The translations under genes were made by a program, and so were the position numbers. The notes beneath the pieces were generated by a model. That model worked only from the letters and a program-made list of their open reading frames with translations, was not told the origin of the DNA and did not search any database. Positions 27,549 through 36,695 of a stretch of DNA of 64,000 nt are shown here, in pieces. The stretch is from Limosilactobacillus sp. WILCCON 0051. GTDB lineage: Bacteria > Bacillota > Bacilli > Lactobacillales > Lactobacillaceae. The number at the start of each line of letters is the position of its first letter. Position 1 is the stretch's first letter. Location of the stretch: contig NZ_CP154878.1 in assembly GCF_039955095.1 (NCBI RefSeq), forward strand, positions 2,292,338 to 2,356,337. The letters are read 5' to 3'.

Positions 27549-28172
27549 TTACTTTTTTTGATCAACCATGTTGGCAGCCGGAATTCTGATCAGCGTATGC
27601 GTATCAGCCAGCTTGCCGCAGCGAACGCCCATCCCGTTTAAGACGGTATTGCGATATTTGATCGTCATTACGGCAACGAAAGCATGACCCGTTTTTGAGT
27701 CATAGGCCTTCAGCTTTTTCATATTCCAAGGATAGCCGGCTGCCTGACCAGTAACCAGGCGATCACTGTCAACGATCGTAGTGCCCCGCGCGTCAGTCGT
27801 CATTTTGGCATTATCCGTCCAGTAGGTGTAGGAAACGATCGGCCGCGTGCCGCCCTGAGCATGTTTGGCAATCACATAGTAGTAATCATTATCTTGACTG
27901 TTCAGCTGCAATGCTTCATATTCAGTTGTTATCTTAACGGCTTGGGTATCGTCGTAGGAAACGCGCCGGAAAAACGACAGATATGCCATTCCGCCCAGCC
28001 AGCCAAGCGCCAAGACAACCAGCACTACATAACGTGCAAACAATTTTTTGTCAAAACGGCGCTTCGTCTTGGCAATCAGCATCAGTTGCTTGACGCGGAT
28101 GTAGTGAGTAACCCAGATCATAAAAACAATGGCCGCGATCCAAAGCAGCCATCCCAACCAGTTCCAATTCAT
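27549..28172 (-). CDS. Lactobacillus-type membrane-anchored protein (LVIS_2131-like)
   Basis: A 207-residue protein. A hydrophobic segment at about residues 4-24 and another at about 48-68 flank a short basic loop (KTKRRFDKK). The remaining 135 residues form an extracytoplasmic domain with conserved-looking SYTYWTDNAK and GYPWNMKKLKAYD. I recall a lactobacillus-restricted family named LVIS_2131 with this layout, but function is unknown. AGGAGC precedes the ATG. Confidence 0.6.
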   Translation of the reverse strand: MNWNWLGWLLWIAAIVFMIWVTHYIRVKQLMLIAKTKRRFDKKLFARYVVLVVLALGWLGGMAYLSFFRRVSYDDTQAVKITTEYEALQLNSQDNDYYYVIAKHAQGGTRPIVSYTYWTDNAKMTTDARGTTIVDSDRLVTGQAAGYPWNMKKLKAYDSKTGHAFVAVMTIKYRNTVLNGMGVRCGKLADTHTLIRIPAANMVDQKK

Positions 28173-28311
28173 AATTTTTGCTCCTAAATCAATGACCGTA
28201 TTCGTGCGTCAGACAACATAAAAATCTATACATAAATTGTAACACATCGCGGCAATTGTTCCTTATTTCTCATGCCGTTATTAATAAAATAAGTTACAAT
28301 AGAAGTATAAA

Positions 28312-28325
28312 TAAAAACGCTTTCA
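28312..28325. promoter_or_regulatory. cre-like site upstream of the DUF308 membrane gene
   Basis: TAAAAACGCTTTCA reads TGAAAGCGTTTTTA on the other strand, matching the CcpA consensus with one change. It lies about 115 bases before the downstream gene, so any effect on it is uncertain. Confidence 0.4.
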
Positions 28326-28441
28326 CCCATAAAAGTGGTGATGTGGCTAGTGTAGTTAACATTTGATTAGTTATTGTCTCTTTATATTTTTGCAATTATC
28401 CATGATGTGTTTGCATTCCGATCGCTAAGGGGGTAATGATT

Positions 28442-28969
28442 ATGGAAATGGACGGATACAAAAAGCGTTTTGACTGGGCCAGTTTGATTTTGGGAATCGT
28501 ACTGGTAGTACTGGGCTGCGTTTCAATCATGCACCCAGACAAATCGCTGCATCTGCTCTGTATCTTAGTTGGCGTTGGCTTGCTGCTGTTGGGGATCTAT
28601 GAGCTTTGGGCCCGCAGCAAGATGCAGGAATGGCTCGGCTATCGTTCCGGCTGGCTGCTCGGTACCGGTATTCTAGACATCATTTTAGGGATTGTCTTTT
28701 TGGTATATCAAAACTTTGGTACGACCGTAATTGCCGTCATCTTCGCGCTCTGGTTCATTATCAGCTCAGCCAATGAATTAACGATTGCCGGTTTCTTCCG
28801 TCAGCTAAACGTTGGTTACTACTGGCTTTTGTTCATCCTCGACATTCTGGGACTGATCATCGGCGTAGTTCTGCTCTTCTCGCCGATGCTTTCGGCAATC
28901 ACCATGGTTTGGCTGATTTCTTTCTACTTGATCGTGATTGGGATCGTAAAGATTGTTCAAGCCTTCTAG
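28442..28969 (+). CDS. DUF308 / HdeD-family membrane protein
   Basis: A 175-residue protein with six hydrophobic segments arranged as three repeats of a two-helix unit. The motifs YELWARSKMQEWLGYRSGWLL and SANELTIAGFF are typical of the HdeD/DUF308 family, linked to acid resistance in E. coli but mostly unstudied. The ATG at 28442 is chosen because AAGGGGG lies 8 bases before it; the ATG at 28436 is too close. It is single and is followed by a small DNA-binding-like ORF. Confidence 0.8.
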   Translation: MEMDGYKKRFDWASLILGIVLVVLGCVSIMHPDKSLHLLCILVGVGLLLLGIYELWARSKMQEWLGYRSGWLLGTGILDIILGIVFLVYQNFGTTVIAVIFALWFIISSANELTIAGFFRQLNVGYYWLLFILDILGLIIGVVLLFSPMLSAITMVWLISFYLIVIGIVKIVQAF

Positions 28970-29065
28970 CATCTACGAAAAGAAAAGTTTACAATAAATA
29001 TTGTAATATCGTACGTATGCAGCCATCGTCATTATGAATGATGACCAGGAAGGGAGAAAGTTTTA

Positions 29066-29257
29066 ATGAGCGAACCAGTCAACAGTCTTGCAGCAGAAAT
29101 CATCGAATTCGAACGGGTCCACGCAATGACCGACAACCAAGTCGCATTTGGCAGCCAATTGTCGGTTGAGCGCGTGCATGATATCAAGTCACAAAGCGAT
29201 CTCGCTACTGACGAGGAAGCCAGTCTTTTGCGGCGCTTCATGCAGGCCAAGCACTAA
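29066..29257 (+). CDS. Small protein with HTH-like character
   Basis: A 63-residue acidic protein (MSEPVNSLAAEIIEFER...). The central part, AFGSQLSVERVHDIKSQ, resembles a helix-turn-helix with a recognition helix, as in short lactobacillus proteins I recall but cannot name with certainty. AGGGAGAAAG precedes the ATG and a good terminator follows, so the gene looks real. Confidence 0.6.
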   Translation: MSEPVNSLAAEIIEFERVHAMTDNQVAFGSQLSVERVHDIKSQSDLATDEEASLLRRFMQAKH

Positions 29258-29262
29258 TAAAT

Positions 29263-29292
29263 AAAAAACGCGTCTTAGCAGGCGCGTTTTTT
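29263..29292 (+). terminator. Terminator after the small HTH-like gene
   Basis: AAAAAACGCG pairs with CGCGTTTTTT around TCTTAGCAGG. Confidence 0.85.
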
Positions 29293-29335
29293 ATTTGCAT
29301 ATAAATCATCCAATTCTTCATTGAACGGCCGTAAA

Positions 29336-29370
29336 ACGCCAAAATCGAGCAATTACGCCCCGATTTTCGT
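29336..29370 (-). terminator. Probable terminator of the LacI-family gene
   Basis: AAAATCG and CGATTTT form the stem around a 15-base loop rich in GC. On the minus strand it directly follows the regulator's stop codon, but the T run is short. Confidence 0.5.
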
Positions 29371-30321
29371 TTATCTGTCTTCTGGATAGTGAAAAGCCAC
29401 CGCTAATGGTGCAGGTGTCAGCTTGGCCTCTGGATTCTTGATGCGTTTCATCAGTGTATCGATCAGCAGATCCGCCAACTCGGCAGTCGGCTGCAGAACC
29501 GTTGGCAATTCTGGCGTCAGCTCGCAAATCATCTTGGAGCCATCATACCCTGTAACGTGGAAGTCCTTATTGATTCGTTTGCCGGCCCGTACCGCCAGAC
29601 GCATGATCTTTAAGGCATCAACGTCATTGGTTGCCATCACGCCATCATATTCCCCAGGAAATATCGTTTCAAGATTCGTTTTCTTGGCATCCAGCGGCAC
29701 ATACTCGATTTGGTGGGCGGAAAAACAGTCAATTGCCCCCTGGACTCGATTAAGCGTTGGCGAGACCGAGGTATCCTCGTCAATCAAAATTGCTGGATGA
29801 CTGACGTTTTTAGCAATCAGGTACTCAGCTGCCATCTGTCCGCCACGATAGCTGTCAGCCGACACGATTGGAATATTGTCGGCCAGATAGCGGTCAAACG
29901 ATACGATTGGGGCCTTGATTCGCTGATATTCCTCAATTCCAAGATTATGCGAGCCTGAAATAATGCCATCGACCTGGTTGGCCATCAGCATCGCCAGGTA
30001 GTCATGCTCAATATCTGGATTTTGGGCTGATGAGGCAATAATCGTTTTATAGCCCTTAGCAAACAGACGATATTCCAGATCATTTACTAATTCCGCATAG
30101 AATGGGTTAATAATGTTCGGGAAGATCAGGCCGATAAATTTGGATGGCTTCCCCTGCATCGCTCGCGCCAGAGCATTGGGCTGATAGTTCAGCTCACGCA
30201 TTGCCTCATGCACCTTGTTAATGGTTTTTTCGCTTAGCGATCCATAGTTGTTGATGACGCGGGAAACCGTCGTGACTGAAACGCCAGCCAGCTTGGCGAC
30301 ATCTTTTAGTTTAGCTACCAT
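29371..30321 (-). CDS. LacI-family regulator of the sucrose unit
   Basis: A 316-residue LacI/GalR protein. The HTH (KLKDVAKLAGVSVTTVSRV) and hinge (EAMRELNYQPNALARAM) are clear; the sugar-binding domain includes GLIFPNIINPFYAELV and DGVMATNDVDALKIM. It is the gene after sucrose phosphorylase on the same strand, separated by a terminator and a 146-base gap. It is the best candidate to bind the palindromes upstream of the MFS transporter gene. The ATG follows GAGGTCAAG. Confidence 0.85.
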   Translation of the reverse strand: MVAKLKDVAKLAGVSVTTVSRVINNYGSLSEKTINKVHEAMRELNYQPNALARAMQGKPSKFIGLIFPNIINPFYAELVNDLEYRLFAKGYKTIIASSAQNPDIEHDYLAMLMANQVDGIISGSHNLGIEEYQRIKAPIVSFDRYLADNIPIVSADSYRGGQMAAEYLIAKNVSHPAILIDEDTSVSPTLNRVQGAIDCFSAHQIEYVPLDAKKTNLETIFPGEYDGVMATNDVDALKIMRLAVRAGKRINKDFHVTGYDGSKMICELTPELPTVLQPTAELADLLIDTLMKRIKNPEAKLTPAPLAVAFHYPEDR

Positions 30322-30393
30322 ATTCTTGACCTCGTTGAAATGATTGTCACACTATTATAGACCAATTTACGACAATTCGTCATTTTTTAAAAT

Positions 30394-30429
30394 AAAAAAT
30401 CGCATCAGCTTTAAGCTCATGCGATTTTT
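30394..30429 (-). terminator. Terminator of the MFS-sucrose phosphorylase operon
   Basis: AATCGCAT-AGCTT pairs with AAGCT-ATGCGATT and is flanked by A and T runs. It lies after the sucrose phosphorylase stop. Confidence 0.85.
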
Positions 30430-30467
30430 GTGAACTATTCGGCAGATCAGCTGAAACAGACCTTTAA

Positions 30468-31925
30468 TTAGTTTTGTTCCATGACCTTTTCGCCATTAGC
30501 CGTAATCGTAAACGTCTTGTTGGCTGCATCGGCTTCCAGAACTGCTACGTTTTGGCCTTCCTTGTCCTTACGAGTAATCGTAATCGTTGTTTCGGTTGGC
30601 GTCTGAATGTCAATTGAACCATCCAGATCAAAGGCAGCAAATTCATTGCGCCAGCTCAGCAGCTTCAGCAGGTTGGCAACGACTGGACGCTGAACTTCCT
30701 TGGCCACTTCTTCTTTAGTGTAGTAGTGACGGTTGATGTTCCGACCTTCCTTAGTCTTTTCCAACAGTTCCAGGTCATTGGAGCCAGCCAGCAGACCAAC
30801 GTAGTAAACCATTGGGATACCAGGGGCGAATACTTGGAAGGCACGTGCCAGCAGGTATGCACGGTCGTCATCGCCCAATGCGGAGTAGTACGTTGAGTTG
30901 ATCTGGTAGATGTCCAGGTTGTTGTAGGCAGCTGAAGAGTACTTGCGCTTAACGTTGGCACCAACCTTGTAAAGCTCGTTGGAAGCGTAGTCGATTTCTT
31001 CATCAGTCAAGATATCACGCGCGTCAACGACCCCGATCCCATCATGAGTGTCCAGCGTCGTGAACTGCTTCATTGGACTCATCTTCAGCCACTTAGCCAG
31101 GCGGTTGGTCTTGCCAGAGTACAGCGTGTACAGCGTCGTCATTGGCAGAGCGAAGTCATATACAAAGTAGCCGTGTTGGGAAATCTTTTCAGGAATCGTG
31201 TAGTGTTCGTGAATTTCTGGCAGAATCTCTGCGTTGTAAGGAGCCAGGATCTCACGTACTTCATTCAGCAGATCCCAGATTTCTGGTTCAACGAAGAAGT
31301 CATTGGTACCGATCTTCTTAACGGCGTAGGCAAAGGCGTCCAGACGAATCAGGTCGGCACCGTGCTTAACCATGTCAGTCAGCGTCTGCTTGAAGAATTC
31401 TTGGGCTACCTTGCTTTTAACGTTGATGTCGATTTGTTCCTCACCAAACGTGTTCCACAGGTGTTCAACGGAACCATCGTCAAACTTGATTTCCTGCATT
31501 GGTGCCTTGTCCTTACGCTTGTAGATCAAGTCAACGTCTTCTTTGGTAGGACGATCTGGACCAGCAGCTGCCCAGAACTTTTCCCAACGAATGAAGAAGT
31601 CGTTGTACTTGGAGTCGTCATGGTTCTTCTTGAAGTCTTGGTACATAACCGACTTCTTGGAAATGTGGTTGATCATGAAGTCAAACATCAGGTAGTATTC
31701 TTCACCCAATGCCTCAACGTCAGCCCAGTTACCAAAAGCTGGATCAACAACCGTGTAGTCATAAGGTGCAAAGCCACGGTCACCAGTTGATGGGAAGAAT
31801 GGCAGCAGGTGAACGCCACCGATTGCAGAACCGATGTATTCGTTCAAGACTTCATGCGTTTCCTTGATGTTTTTAGCCAGTGAGTCAGAGTAGGTGATCA
31901 GCATGGCTTTGTTCTTAATTGGCAT
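30468..31925 (-). CDS. gtfA: Sucrose phosphorylase (GH13_18)
   Basis: A 485-residue enzyme, the typical length. Catalytic residues are visible: the nucleophile Asp in [10 protein letters not shown], the acid/base Glu in LPEIHEHY and the third Asp in [12 protein letters not shown]. The N-terminal [14 protein letters not shown] belongs to domain A. It converts sucrose and phosphate to glucose-1-phosphate and fructose, saving one ATP. It is the second gene of a leftward operon after an MFS transporter (23-base gap) and has a strong TTGGAGGATT site. Codon use is biased, so expression is probably high. A glucan or glucosylglycerate phosphorylase activity is less likely given the sequence pattern. 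Confidence 0.93.
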   Translation of the reverse strand: MPIKNKAMLITYSDSLAKNIKETHEVLNEYIGSAIGGVHLLPFFPSTGDRGFAPYDYTVVDPAFGNWADVEALGEEYYLMFDFMINHISKKSVMYQDFKKNHDDSKYNDFFIRWEKFWAAAGPDRPTKEDVDLIYKRKDKAPMQEIKFDDGSVEHLWNTFGEEQIDINVKSKVAQEFFKQTLTDMVKHGADLIRLDAFAYAVKKIGTNDFFVEPEIWDLLNEVREILAPYNAEILPEIHEHYTIPEKISQHGYFVYDFALPMTTLYTLYSGKTNRLAKWLKMSPMKQFTTLDTHDGIGVVDARDILTDEEIDYASNELYKVGANVKRKYSSAAYNNLDIYQINSTYYSALGDDDRAYLLARAFQVFAPGIPMVYYVGLLAGSNDLELLEKTKEGRNINRHYYTKEEVAKEVQRPVVANLLKLLSWRNEFAAFDLDGSIDIQTPTETTITITRKDKEGQNVAVLEADAANKTFTITANGEKVMEQN

Positions 31926-31948
31926 GTTTAATCCTCCAAAAATATAAA

Positions 31949-33178
31949 TTAGTTTTTCTTAGCTTGACGACGAGTAGCAATAAAGATAATCAAGGCAATC
32001 ACCAGCAGGCCGATTCCGTATGGTACGAATGGTGCTGCCAGACTCAAACCAGCTTGCGGCTGTCCCATAATGTGGTTGGTCCATTCAGCAATCGTTGGTG
32101 AGAAGAAGGCCCCGAAGTTAAAACCGATCAGAATCATCGAGGTAATCAGCGGTTGCCGATTAGCAGGCGCAAGATCAGGCAGCAGGTTAAAAATCAAAGG
32201 AGAGACCAGCTGTAATGGGAACCCAATCAAAAGCAGACCAATGACCAGCATCACGAAACTGCGGTGACTGGCACCATAGGCAAACAGGAAGTTCGAGATT
32301 GCCATCAGAACCAGGCCAAAGTAAACCGTCCCAAATCCCATGACCTTCTTGATTGAGCCGTAGAACAAACCACCCAGCGTTGCTCCAATCAGCATCAACG
32401 ACAAGAAGTTGGAAGATCCAGTGTAGCTGGCACCCTTAATGGCGACCGCTACCCCAGAGAAACGATTTTCCATGCCGACATAGTCAACAACCAGCAGGAA
32501 GGCAAACAAGATGAGCAGATAGACGACTGGACTGATCTTGCCCTTGTCTTCGCCTTCAACGGCTTCTTTCAATTCTGCTTCTTGTTTTTCTTCCTTTTCC
32601 TCAGCTGCTTCTACCTTGCTGTCGTCTGGAACGCGGGCAGCAAAGAAAAGTAGAACCAAGAAGGCCAGTGCGTAGACCAAAAATGACTGCCGCCAGCCAA
32701 ATGAGCTCAGCAGCAAGCCGGCAATAAACAGGGTCGTGGCTTGACCGATCTGTTCGGCAGCTGCCCGCCAGCCCAGCATTTGAGCTCTTTCATTACCTTC
32801 ATACCAAACTGAGATCATTGAAATGGCCTGCGAGTTATAGAGACCATAACCAGCCCCTAAGACCAATCGCGATGCCAAGACGATGCCATAGTTGCTGACA
32901 AACATTGGTACCAGCCCAGCCAGGCCAACGATGAAGACCCCCAGCATGATGATCTTCTTGTCAGAAATGTGGAACCAAGACTGCAGCAGCGGTGAAAGTA
33001 CCACAAAGATCATAACGGCAAAAGATGGTGTGGTAACCAGGTATTCAGACTGCGTTTGCGTGATATGCAAAGCCGCCTTCAACTGTGGCAGCGATCCCTG
33101 AATCGCGTACGCACTGGTCACCATGAAAGAAACCGACAGAAAAGCCAGTTTCGTCACAATCGACTTTTTGTTGTCCAT
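31949..33178 (-). CDS. MFS transporter, candidate sucrose uptake system
   Basis: A 409-residue protein with 12 hydrophobic segments and a charged loop (about 190-215; [17 protein letters not shown]) between the two halves. The family is an MFS drug/metabolite permease type ([25 protein letters not shown]). The link to sucrose is inferred from its operon partner, sucrose phosphorylase, and from the shared operators; no sugar-binding motif was identified. The start follows TAGGGGAAAAC. Confidence 0.82.
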   Translation of the reverse strand: MDNKKSIVTKLAFLSVSFMVTSAYAIQGSLPQLKAALHITQTQSEYLVTTPSFAVMIFVVLSPLLQSWFHISDKKIIMLGVFIVGLAGLVPMFVSNYGIVLASRLVLGAGYGLYNSQAISMISVWYEGNERAQMLGWRAAAEQIGQATTLFIAGLLLSSFGWRQSFLVYALAFLVLLFFAARVPDDSKVEAAEEKEEKQEAELKEAVEGEDKGKISPVVYLLILFAFLLVVDYVGMENRFSGVAVAIKGASYTGSSNFLSLMLIGATLGGLFYGSIKKVMGFGTVYFGLVLMAISNFLFAYGASHRSFVMLVIGLLLIGFPLQLVSPLIFNLLPDLAPANRQPLITSMILIGFNFGAFFSPTIAEWTNHIMGQPQAGLSLAAPFVPYGIGLLVIALIIFIATRRQAKKN

Positions 33179-33590
33179 GTTGTTTTCCCCTAAAAGTTGT
33201 ATTTAACGTTCTCAACAGACATTTTGATAAACGTTTATCAATTTCATCGAGAATTATTTTAACTTGTTTTAGTTTCTTTTGTCAATCGTTTATCAAAAAG
33301 ATTTGAATCGCTTTCGCAGCTCTTAAATCTTATTTTCATACTTTTAATAGTCAAAAAGTAATTCTTTGTTTAATAGTTCGATCAGTGAAGAAATTTCTCA
33401 AGCATAAAAGTCTATTAATTTATAGTAGATTTTGGTCGTTTTCATTTAAAAATCAATTGACGTAACCCGTTGTGAATGCTACTTTTTAATTAGCTGCTAT
33501 TCTTAACGAATTATTAAAAAATATAATTTCTAAATATATAGCCGACTTAACCACTGATCAGCTAGTTTTTTTAAAGGAGTATGCTCACGT
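33179..33590. promoter_or_regulatory. Divergent control region: sucrose operon and LysM protein gene
   Basis: Leftward promoter: TTGACA (plus 33280-33285) and TAAAAT (plus 33256-33261), spaced 18. Operator A, TTGATAAACGTTTATCAA (33224-33241), is a perfect 18-bp palindrome downstream of the -10. Operator B, TTGTCAATCGTTTATCAA (33279-33296), overlaps the -35. This is a classic LacI-type double-operator layout. The rightward half, 33300-33590, is AT-rich and holds no other motif I can defend. Confidence 0.75.
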
Positions 33591-35591
33591 ATGAAAAATC
33601 CAATCATCGACGAAACGCATCAGCATTATAAGATGTACAAGAGCGGCCGGCAATGGGTCTTTGCCAGCATCGCCGCTTTAACCATGCTGACGGCGGCCGG
33701 CTCAGTTGCCCACGCCGATCAGACTGATCAAACCACTCATCAGATTACGGTCTCTGGCAGTACCAATGGCTCGGATGCCAGTCAAGATTCTGCCAGTCAG
33801 ACCAGCGCTGCCGCATCCAGCGCCAGCCAGGCCAGTGCCGCAAGTACCACTAGTGCGCAAGCGACTTCTGAAAGTTCTGCTTCAGCTGCCAGTGCCGTTG
33901 CCAGCACCGCCATTCAAGCCAGCTCCGCTGCTGAATCAGCTACGGCTGCTGCATCCAGCGTCAGCGCTGCCAGTTCCAGCAATGCGGCTCAAAGTGCGGC
34001 TGCCACTCAGACCAGTGATGCTGCATCCAGTTCCAGCCAAGCAGCCGCCGCAACTACGACTTTAGCGGCTGCCAATACCGACACTGCCAGCAATCAGGTC
34101 GACTTGAGCTCGCTTTACTTCAGCAGCAATGCCAAGTCGCAAAACTTCATCGAAAGCGTGGCGCAAGGTGCCATCAATGGCTGGACCAAGTATGGCGTTC
34201 TGCCTTCAGTTACCGTTGCCCAGGCTATCTTGGAAAGCGGCTGGGGACAATCAGCGCTTTCCACGCAAGCTCACAACCTGTTTGGGATCAAGGGCAGCTA
34301 CAACGGTCAGTATGTTACGATGCAGACGCGGGAGGTCTACAATGGTCAAAGCTACTACATCTATGACAACTTCCGTAAATACGCCAACAACTCTGAATCC
34401 GTTGAAGATCACGGCAACTTCCTTTACAGCAACAGCCGCTACGCCAACCTGCTGGGCGATCAGTCCTATGCCAGCGTAGCGCGCAAGCTGCAGGCAGACG
34501 GCTATGCTACCGATCCATCATATGCCTCATCTTTGATCAAGCTGGTAGAGATGTACAATCTGACTCAGCTTGACAACATCGCCTTTTCTGGCAAGCAGCC
34601 CGTTATCAACAACAAGAATGACTACAACTACTCCAACAGTGGCAATGCCGACAGCTCCAACGGCTACTACACCGTTCAAAGCGGCGACACGCTGTCTGGA
34701 ATTGCCTTGAAGTTCTCCACGACTTCCAGTACGCTGGCACAATTGAACAGTATTTCTAATCCGAACCTGATTTATGTTGGCCAACGCCTGCTGGTCAACC
34801 AGAGCAGCAGCTCAAACTCCAGCTCCTCCAGCCAGTCCAGTTCTGCTACGACGAACACGGAAGCATCAGCTGCCAGCTACACCGTTAAATCAGGCGACAC
34901 GCTGTCTACCATTGCCAGCCAGTATAATACGACGGTTAACCAGATCGTTTCGCTTAACCAGCTGAGCAATCCAAATCTGATCTATGTTGGTCAAGTCTTG
35001 AAGCTTAAAAACAGCCAGACAACCAACTCGTCATCATCATCATCGTCGACTGCTGCAACGACTGCCGGTACGTATACCGTTAAGGCTGGCGATACGCTGT
35101 CTGCCATTGCATCTCGCTACAGTACTTCCAGCAGTACGCTGGCTTCACTGAATTCATTGAGCAATCCCAACTTGATTTATGTTGGTCAAGTTCTTAAAGT
35201 CAGCTCAAATGCCTCGACCAATAGCTCAACCAGTTCTTCAGCAAACAGTACTGTAACGACTGCCGCTTCCTACACGGTCAAGGCTGGCGACACATTATCT
35301 GCCATCGCTGCCAAATACGGGACGACCTATCAGGCACTGGCTTCAGCCAACAGCATCAGCAACCCGAATGACATTTACGTGGGTCAGGTAATCAAGGTCA
35401 GCGCCACGGCAACTGCCACCAGTTCTCAGACTGCTTCTTCAGCCAGCAGCAACGGCAGCTACACGGTCAAGTCCGGCGACACGCTTTATGGCATCGCCTT
35501 GGCCAATGGCTTAAACTGGCAGACGCTGGCCAAGCAAAACGGCATCAGCGATCCAAACGTCATTTTCGTTGGTCAGAAGCTGAGCCTGTAA
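33591..35591 (+). CDS. Secreted LysM peptidoglycan hydrolase (GH73 glucosaminidase) with KxYKxGKxW signal peptide
   Basis: A 666-residue protein. Residues 14-22 (KMYKSGRQW) match the KxYKxGKxW variant signal peptide, with the cleavage site near AHA|DQ at 42/43. Residues 43-163 are a Ser/Ala-rich linker, probably glycosylated. A GH73 domain (about 165-325) carries the catalytic Glu in [12 protein letters not shown]. Five LysM domains follow (about 355-666), each starting YTV(K/Q)(S/A)GDTL and separated by Ser/Thr-rich spacers. LysM binds glycan strands and the enzyme should cut them during growth or separation. AAAGGAG precedes the ATG. Confidence 0.9.
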   Translation: MKNPIIDETHQHYKMYKSGRQWVFASIAALTMLTAAGSVAHADQTDQTTHQITVSGSTNGSDASQDSASQTSAAASSASQASAASTTSAQATSESSASAASAVASTAIQASSAAESATAAASSVSAASSSNAAQSAAATQTSDAASSSSQAAAATTTLAAANTDTASNQVDLSSLYFSSNAKSQNFIESVAQGAINGWTKYGVLPSVTVAQAILESGWGQSALSTQAHNLFGIKGSYNGQYVTMQTREVYNGQSYYIYDNFRKYANNSESVEDHGNFLYSNSRYANLLGDQSYASVARKLQADGYATDPSYASSLIKLVEMYNLTQLDNIAFSGKQPVINNKNDYNYSNSGNADSSNGYYTVQSGDTLSGIALKFSTTSSTLAQLNSISNPNLIYVGQRLLVNQSSSSNSSSSSQSSSATTNTEASAASYTVKSGDTLSTIASQYNTTVNQIVSLNQLSNPNLIYVGQVLKLKNSQTTNSSSSSSSTAATTAGTYTVKAGDTLSAIASRYSTSSSTLASLNSLSNPNLIYVGQVLKVSSNASTNSSTSSSANSTVTTAASYTVKAGDTLSAIAAKYGTTYQALASANSISNPNDIYVGQVIKVSATATATSSQTASSASSNGSYTVKSGDTLYGIALANGLNWQTLAKQNGISDPNVIFVGQKLSL

Positions 35592-35609
35592 TTCATCGTA
35601 TTTGAAGCT

Positions 35610-35646
35610 TAACAGCCAGTCGGATTAGTTTCCGTCTGGCTGTTTT
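35610..35646 (+). terminator. Terminator of the LysM hydrolase gene
   Basis: AACAGCCAG pairs with CTGGCTGTT around a 17-base loop, followed by TTTT. Confidence 0.72.
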
Positions 35647-35765
35647 ACCAAAATCATTTTTAGCATTTGACGCACCGTTTTGCGCTGCTTGAAATTTAAA
35701 TGGCAGCGACCTATTATTGAAAGCATAACGTTTAGTACATCGTTACCAAGAAAGTAAGTGGTGTT

Positions 35766-36080
35766 GTGATCAATTACCGTTCAATGGAAATCGAAGACCT
35801 GGATGAAATCAGCCGTCTGTTCAAGCTCTTAGGACATCCCAAACGACTGCAGCTGCTGTATCTGCTGATTCAGCATTCAATGAGCGTTTCCGAAATCAGC
35901 AAAGCCTTAAACTGGGAACAGTCAGCCGTTTCTCATCAACTGCAGCTGCTGCGCAAATATGGGCTGGTTAAGCAGATTCGGCATGGCAAAACCATCATTT
36001 ATCATTTACAGGACCCTAAAGTCATGACTTTGATTGCCGATGTCGTCAGTCATGCTGAAAAAATCGTTAAATCATCATAA
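35766..36080 (+). CDS. ArsR/SmtB-family regulator
   Basis: A 104-residue winged helix protein (LFKLLGHPKRLQLLYLL, then QSAVSHQLQLLRKYGLV). In the last helix, DPKVMTLIADVVSH keeps the Asp and the first His of the CzrA-type alpha-5 site, but the second and fourth ligand positions are Lys, so metal binding there is doubtful. No efflux or metal gene is next to it. The start is GTG with a weak ribosome site, so the true start could be the ATG at 35784. Confidence 0.78.
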   Translation: MINYRSMEIEDLDEISRLFKLLGHPKRLQLLYLLIQHSMSVSEISKALNWEQSAVSHQLQLLRKYGLVKQIRHGKTIIYHLQDPKVMTLIADVVSHAEKIVKSS

Positions 36081-36114
36081 AAAAACGCACTGGAAAAAAT
36101 CCAGTGCGCTTTTT
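36079..36114. terminator. Bidirectional terminator between arsR-like gene and argR
   Basis: AACGCACTGG pairs with CCAGTGCGCTT, with A7 and T5 runs on either side. Confidence 0.88.
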
Positions 36115-36574
36115 AGTCTTCGGTCATGTGTTCTTTAATCAAACGATTGATTGCCTGAGCATCTTCATTATTTTTACTGATGGTCAAAAGCGTATCATTG
36201 CCGGCAAGCGTACCAACGACTTCCGGAAGCTGCGCGTTATCGAACAGACCAGCCAGCACGGTTGCATAATTGGAGTTCAATGTCGTTTGAATAACATTGA
36301 TGAATTGAACGTTGGTAACCTTCTCAACGTTATGACTGATGCCATCAAACAGCCGCTGATATTCATCCGCATGAGTATGCAGGATTGAATAGTAGGTATG
36401 TCCATGCTGATCACTAACCTTGACGATGTTCAGAGCGTGAATATCGCGAGAAATCGTGGCTTGGGTAGCATCAATGCCATGCTCAGCCAACATTGCCAAC
36501 AAATCATGCTGCGTGTTGATCCGCTGCTGCGTTACCAGTTCTTGAATCAATTGACGTCTTTCTTTACGATCCAT
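36113..36574 (-). CDS. argR: Arginine repressor family protein
   Basis: A 153-residue protein. Residues 1-65 are the winged helix (QHDLLAMLAEHGIDATQATISRDI) and the C-terminal part is the ArgR oligomerisation and arginine-binding domain (TTLNSNYATVLAGLFD, then GTLAGNDTLLTI). ArgR proteins are hexameric regulators of arginine metabolism. Lactobacilli often have two, and this one stands alone without arg genes, so its regulon is unclear. The start is at MDRKERRQ after GGAGGGGTAC, which removes 10 codons from the longest frame. Confidence 0.88.
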   Translation of the reverse strand: MDRKERRQLIQELVTQQRINTQHDLLAMLAEHGIDATQATISRDIHALNIVKVSDQHGHTYYSILHTHADEYQRLFDGISHNVEKVTNVQFINVIQTTLNSNYATVLAGLFDNAQLPEVVGTLAGNDTLLTISKNNEDAQAINRLIKEHMTED

Positions 36575-36695
36575 TGTACCCCTCCAACATGCATAATAAT
36601 TCACTGGTTTTATAATACTATGAAATGAAAGTACTTAAAAGCCAGTCTGTCGTTTTTATTCGGCTTTTTTCAGCTGGTGCTTGAATATTATGCAA

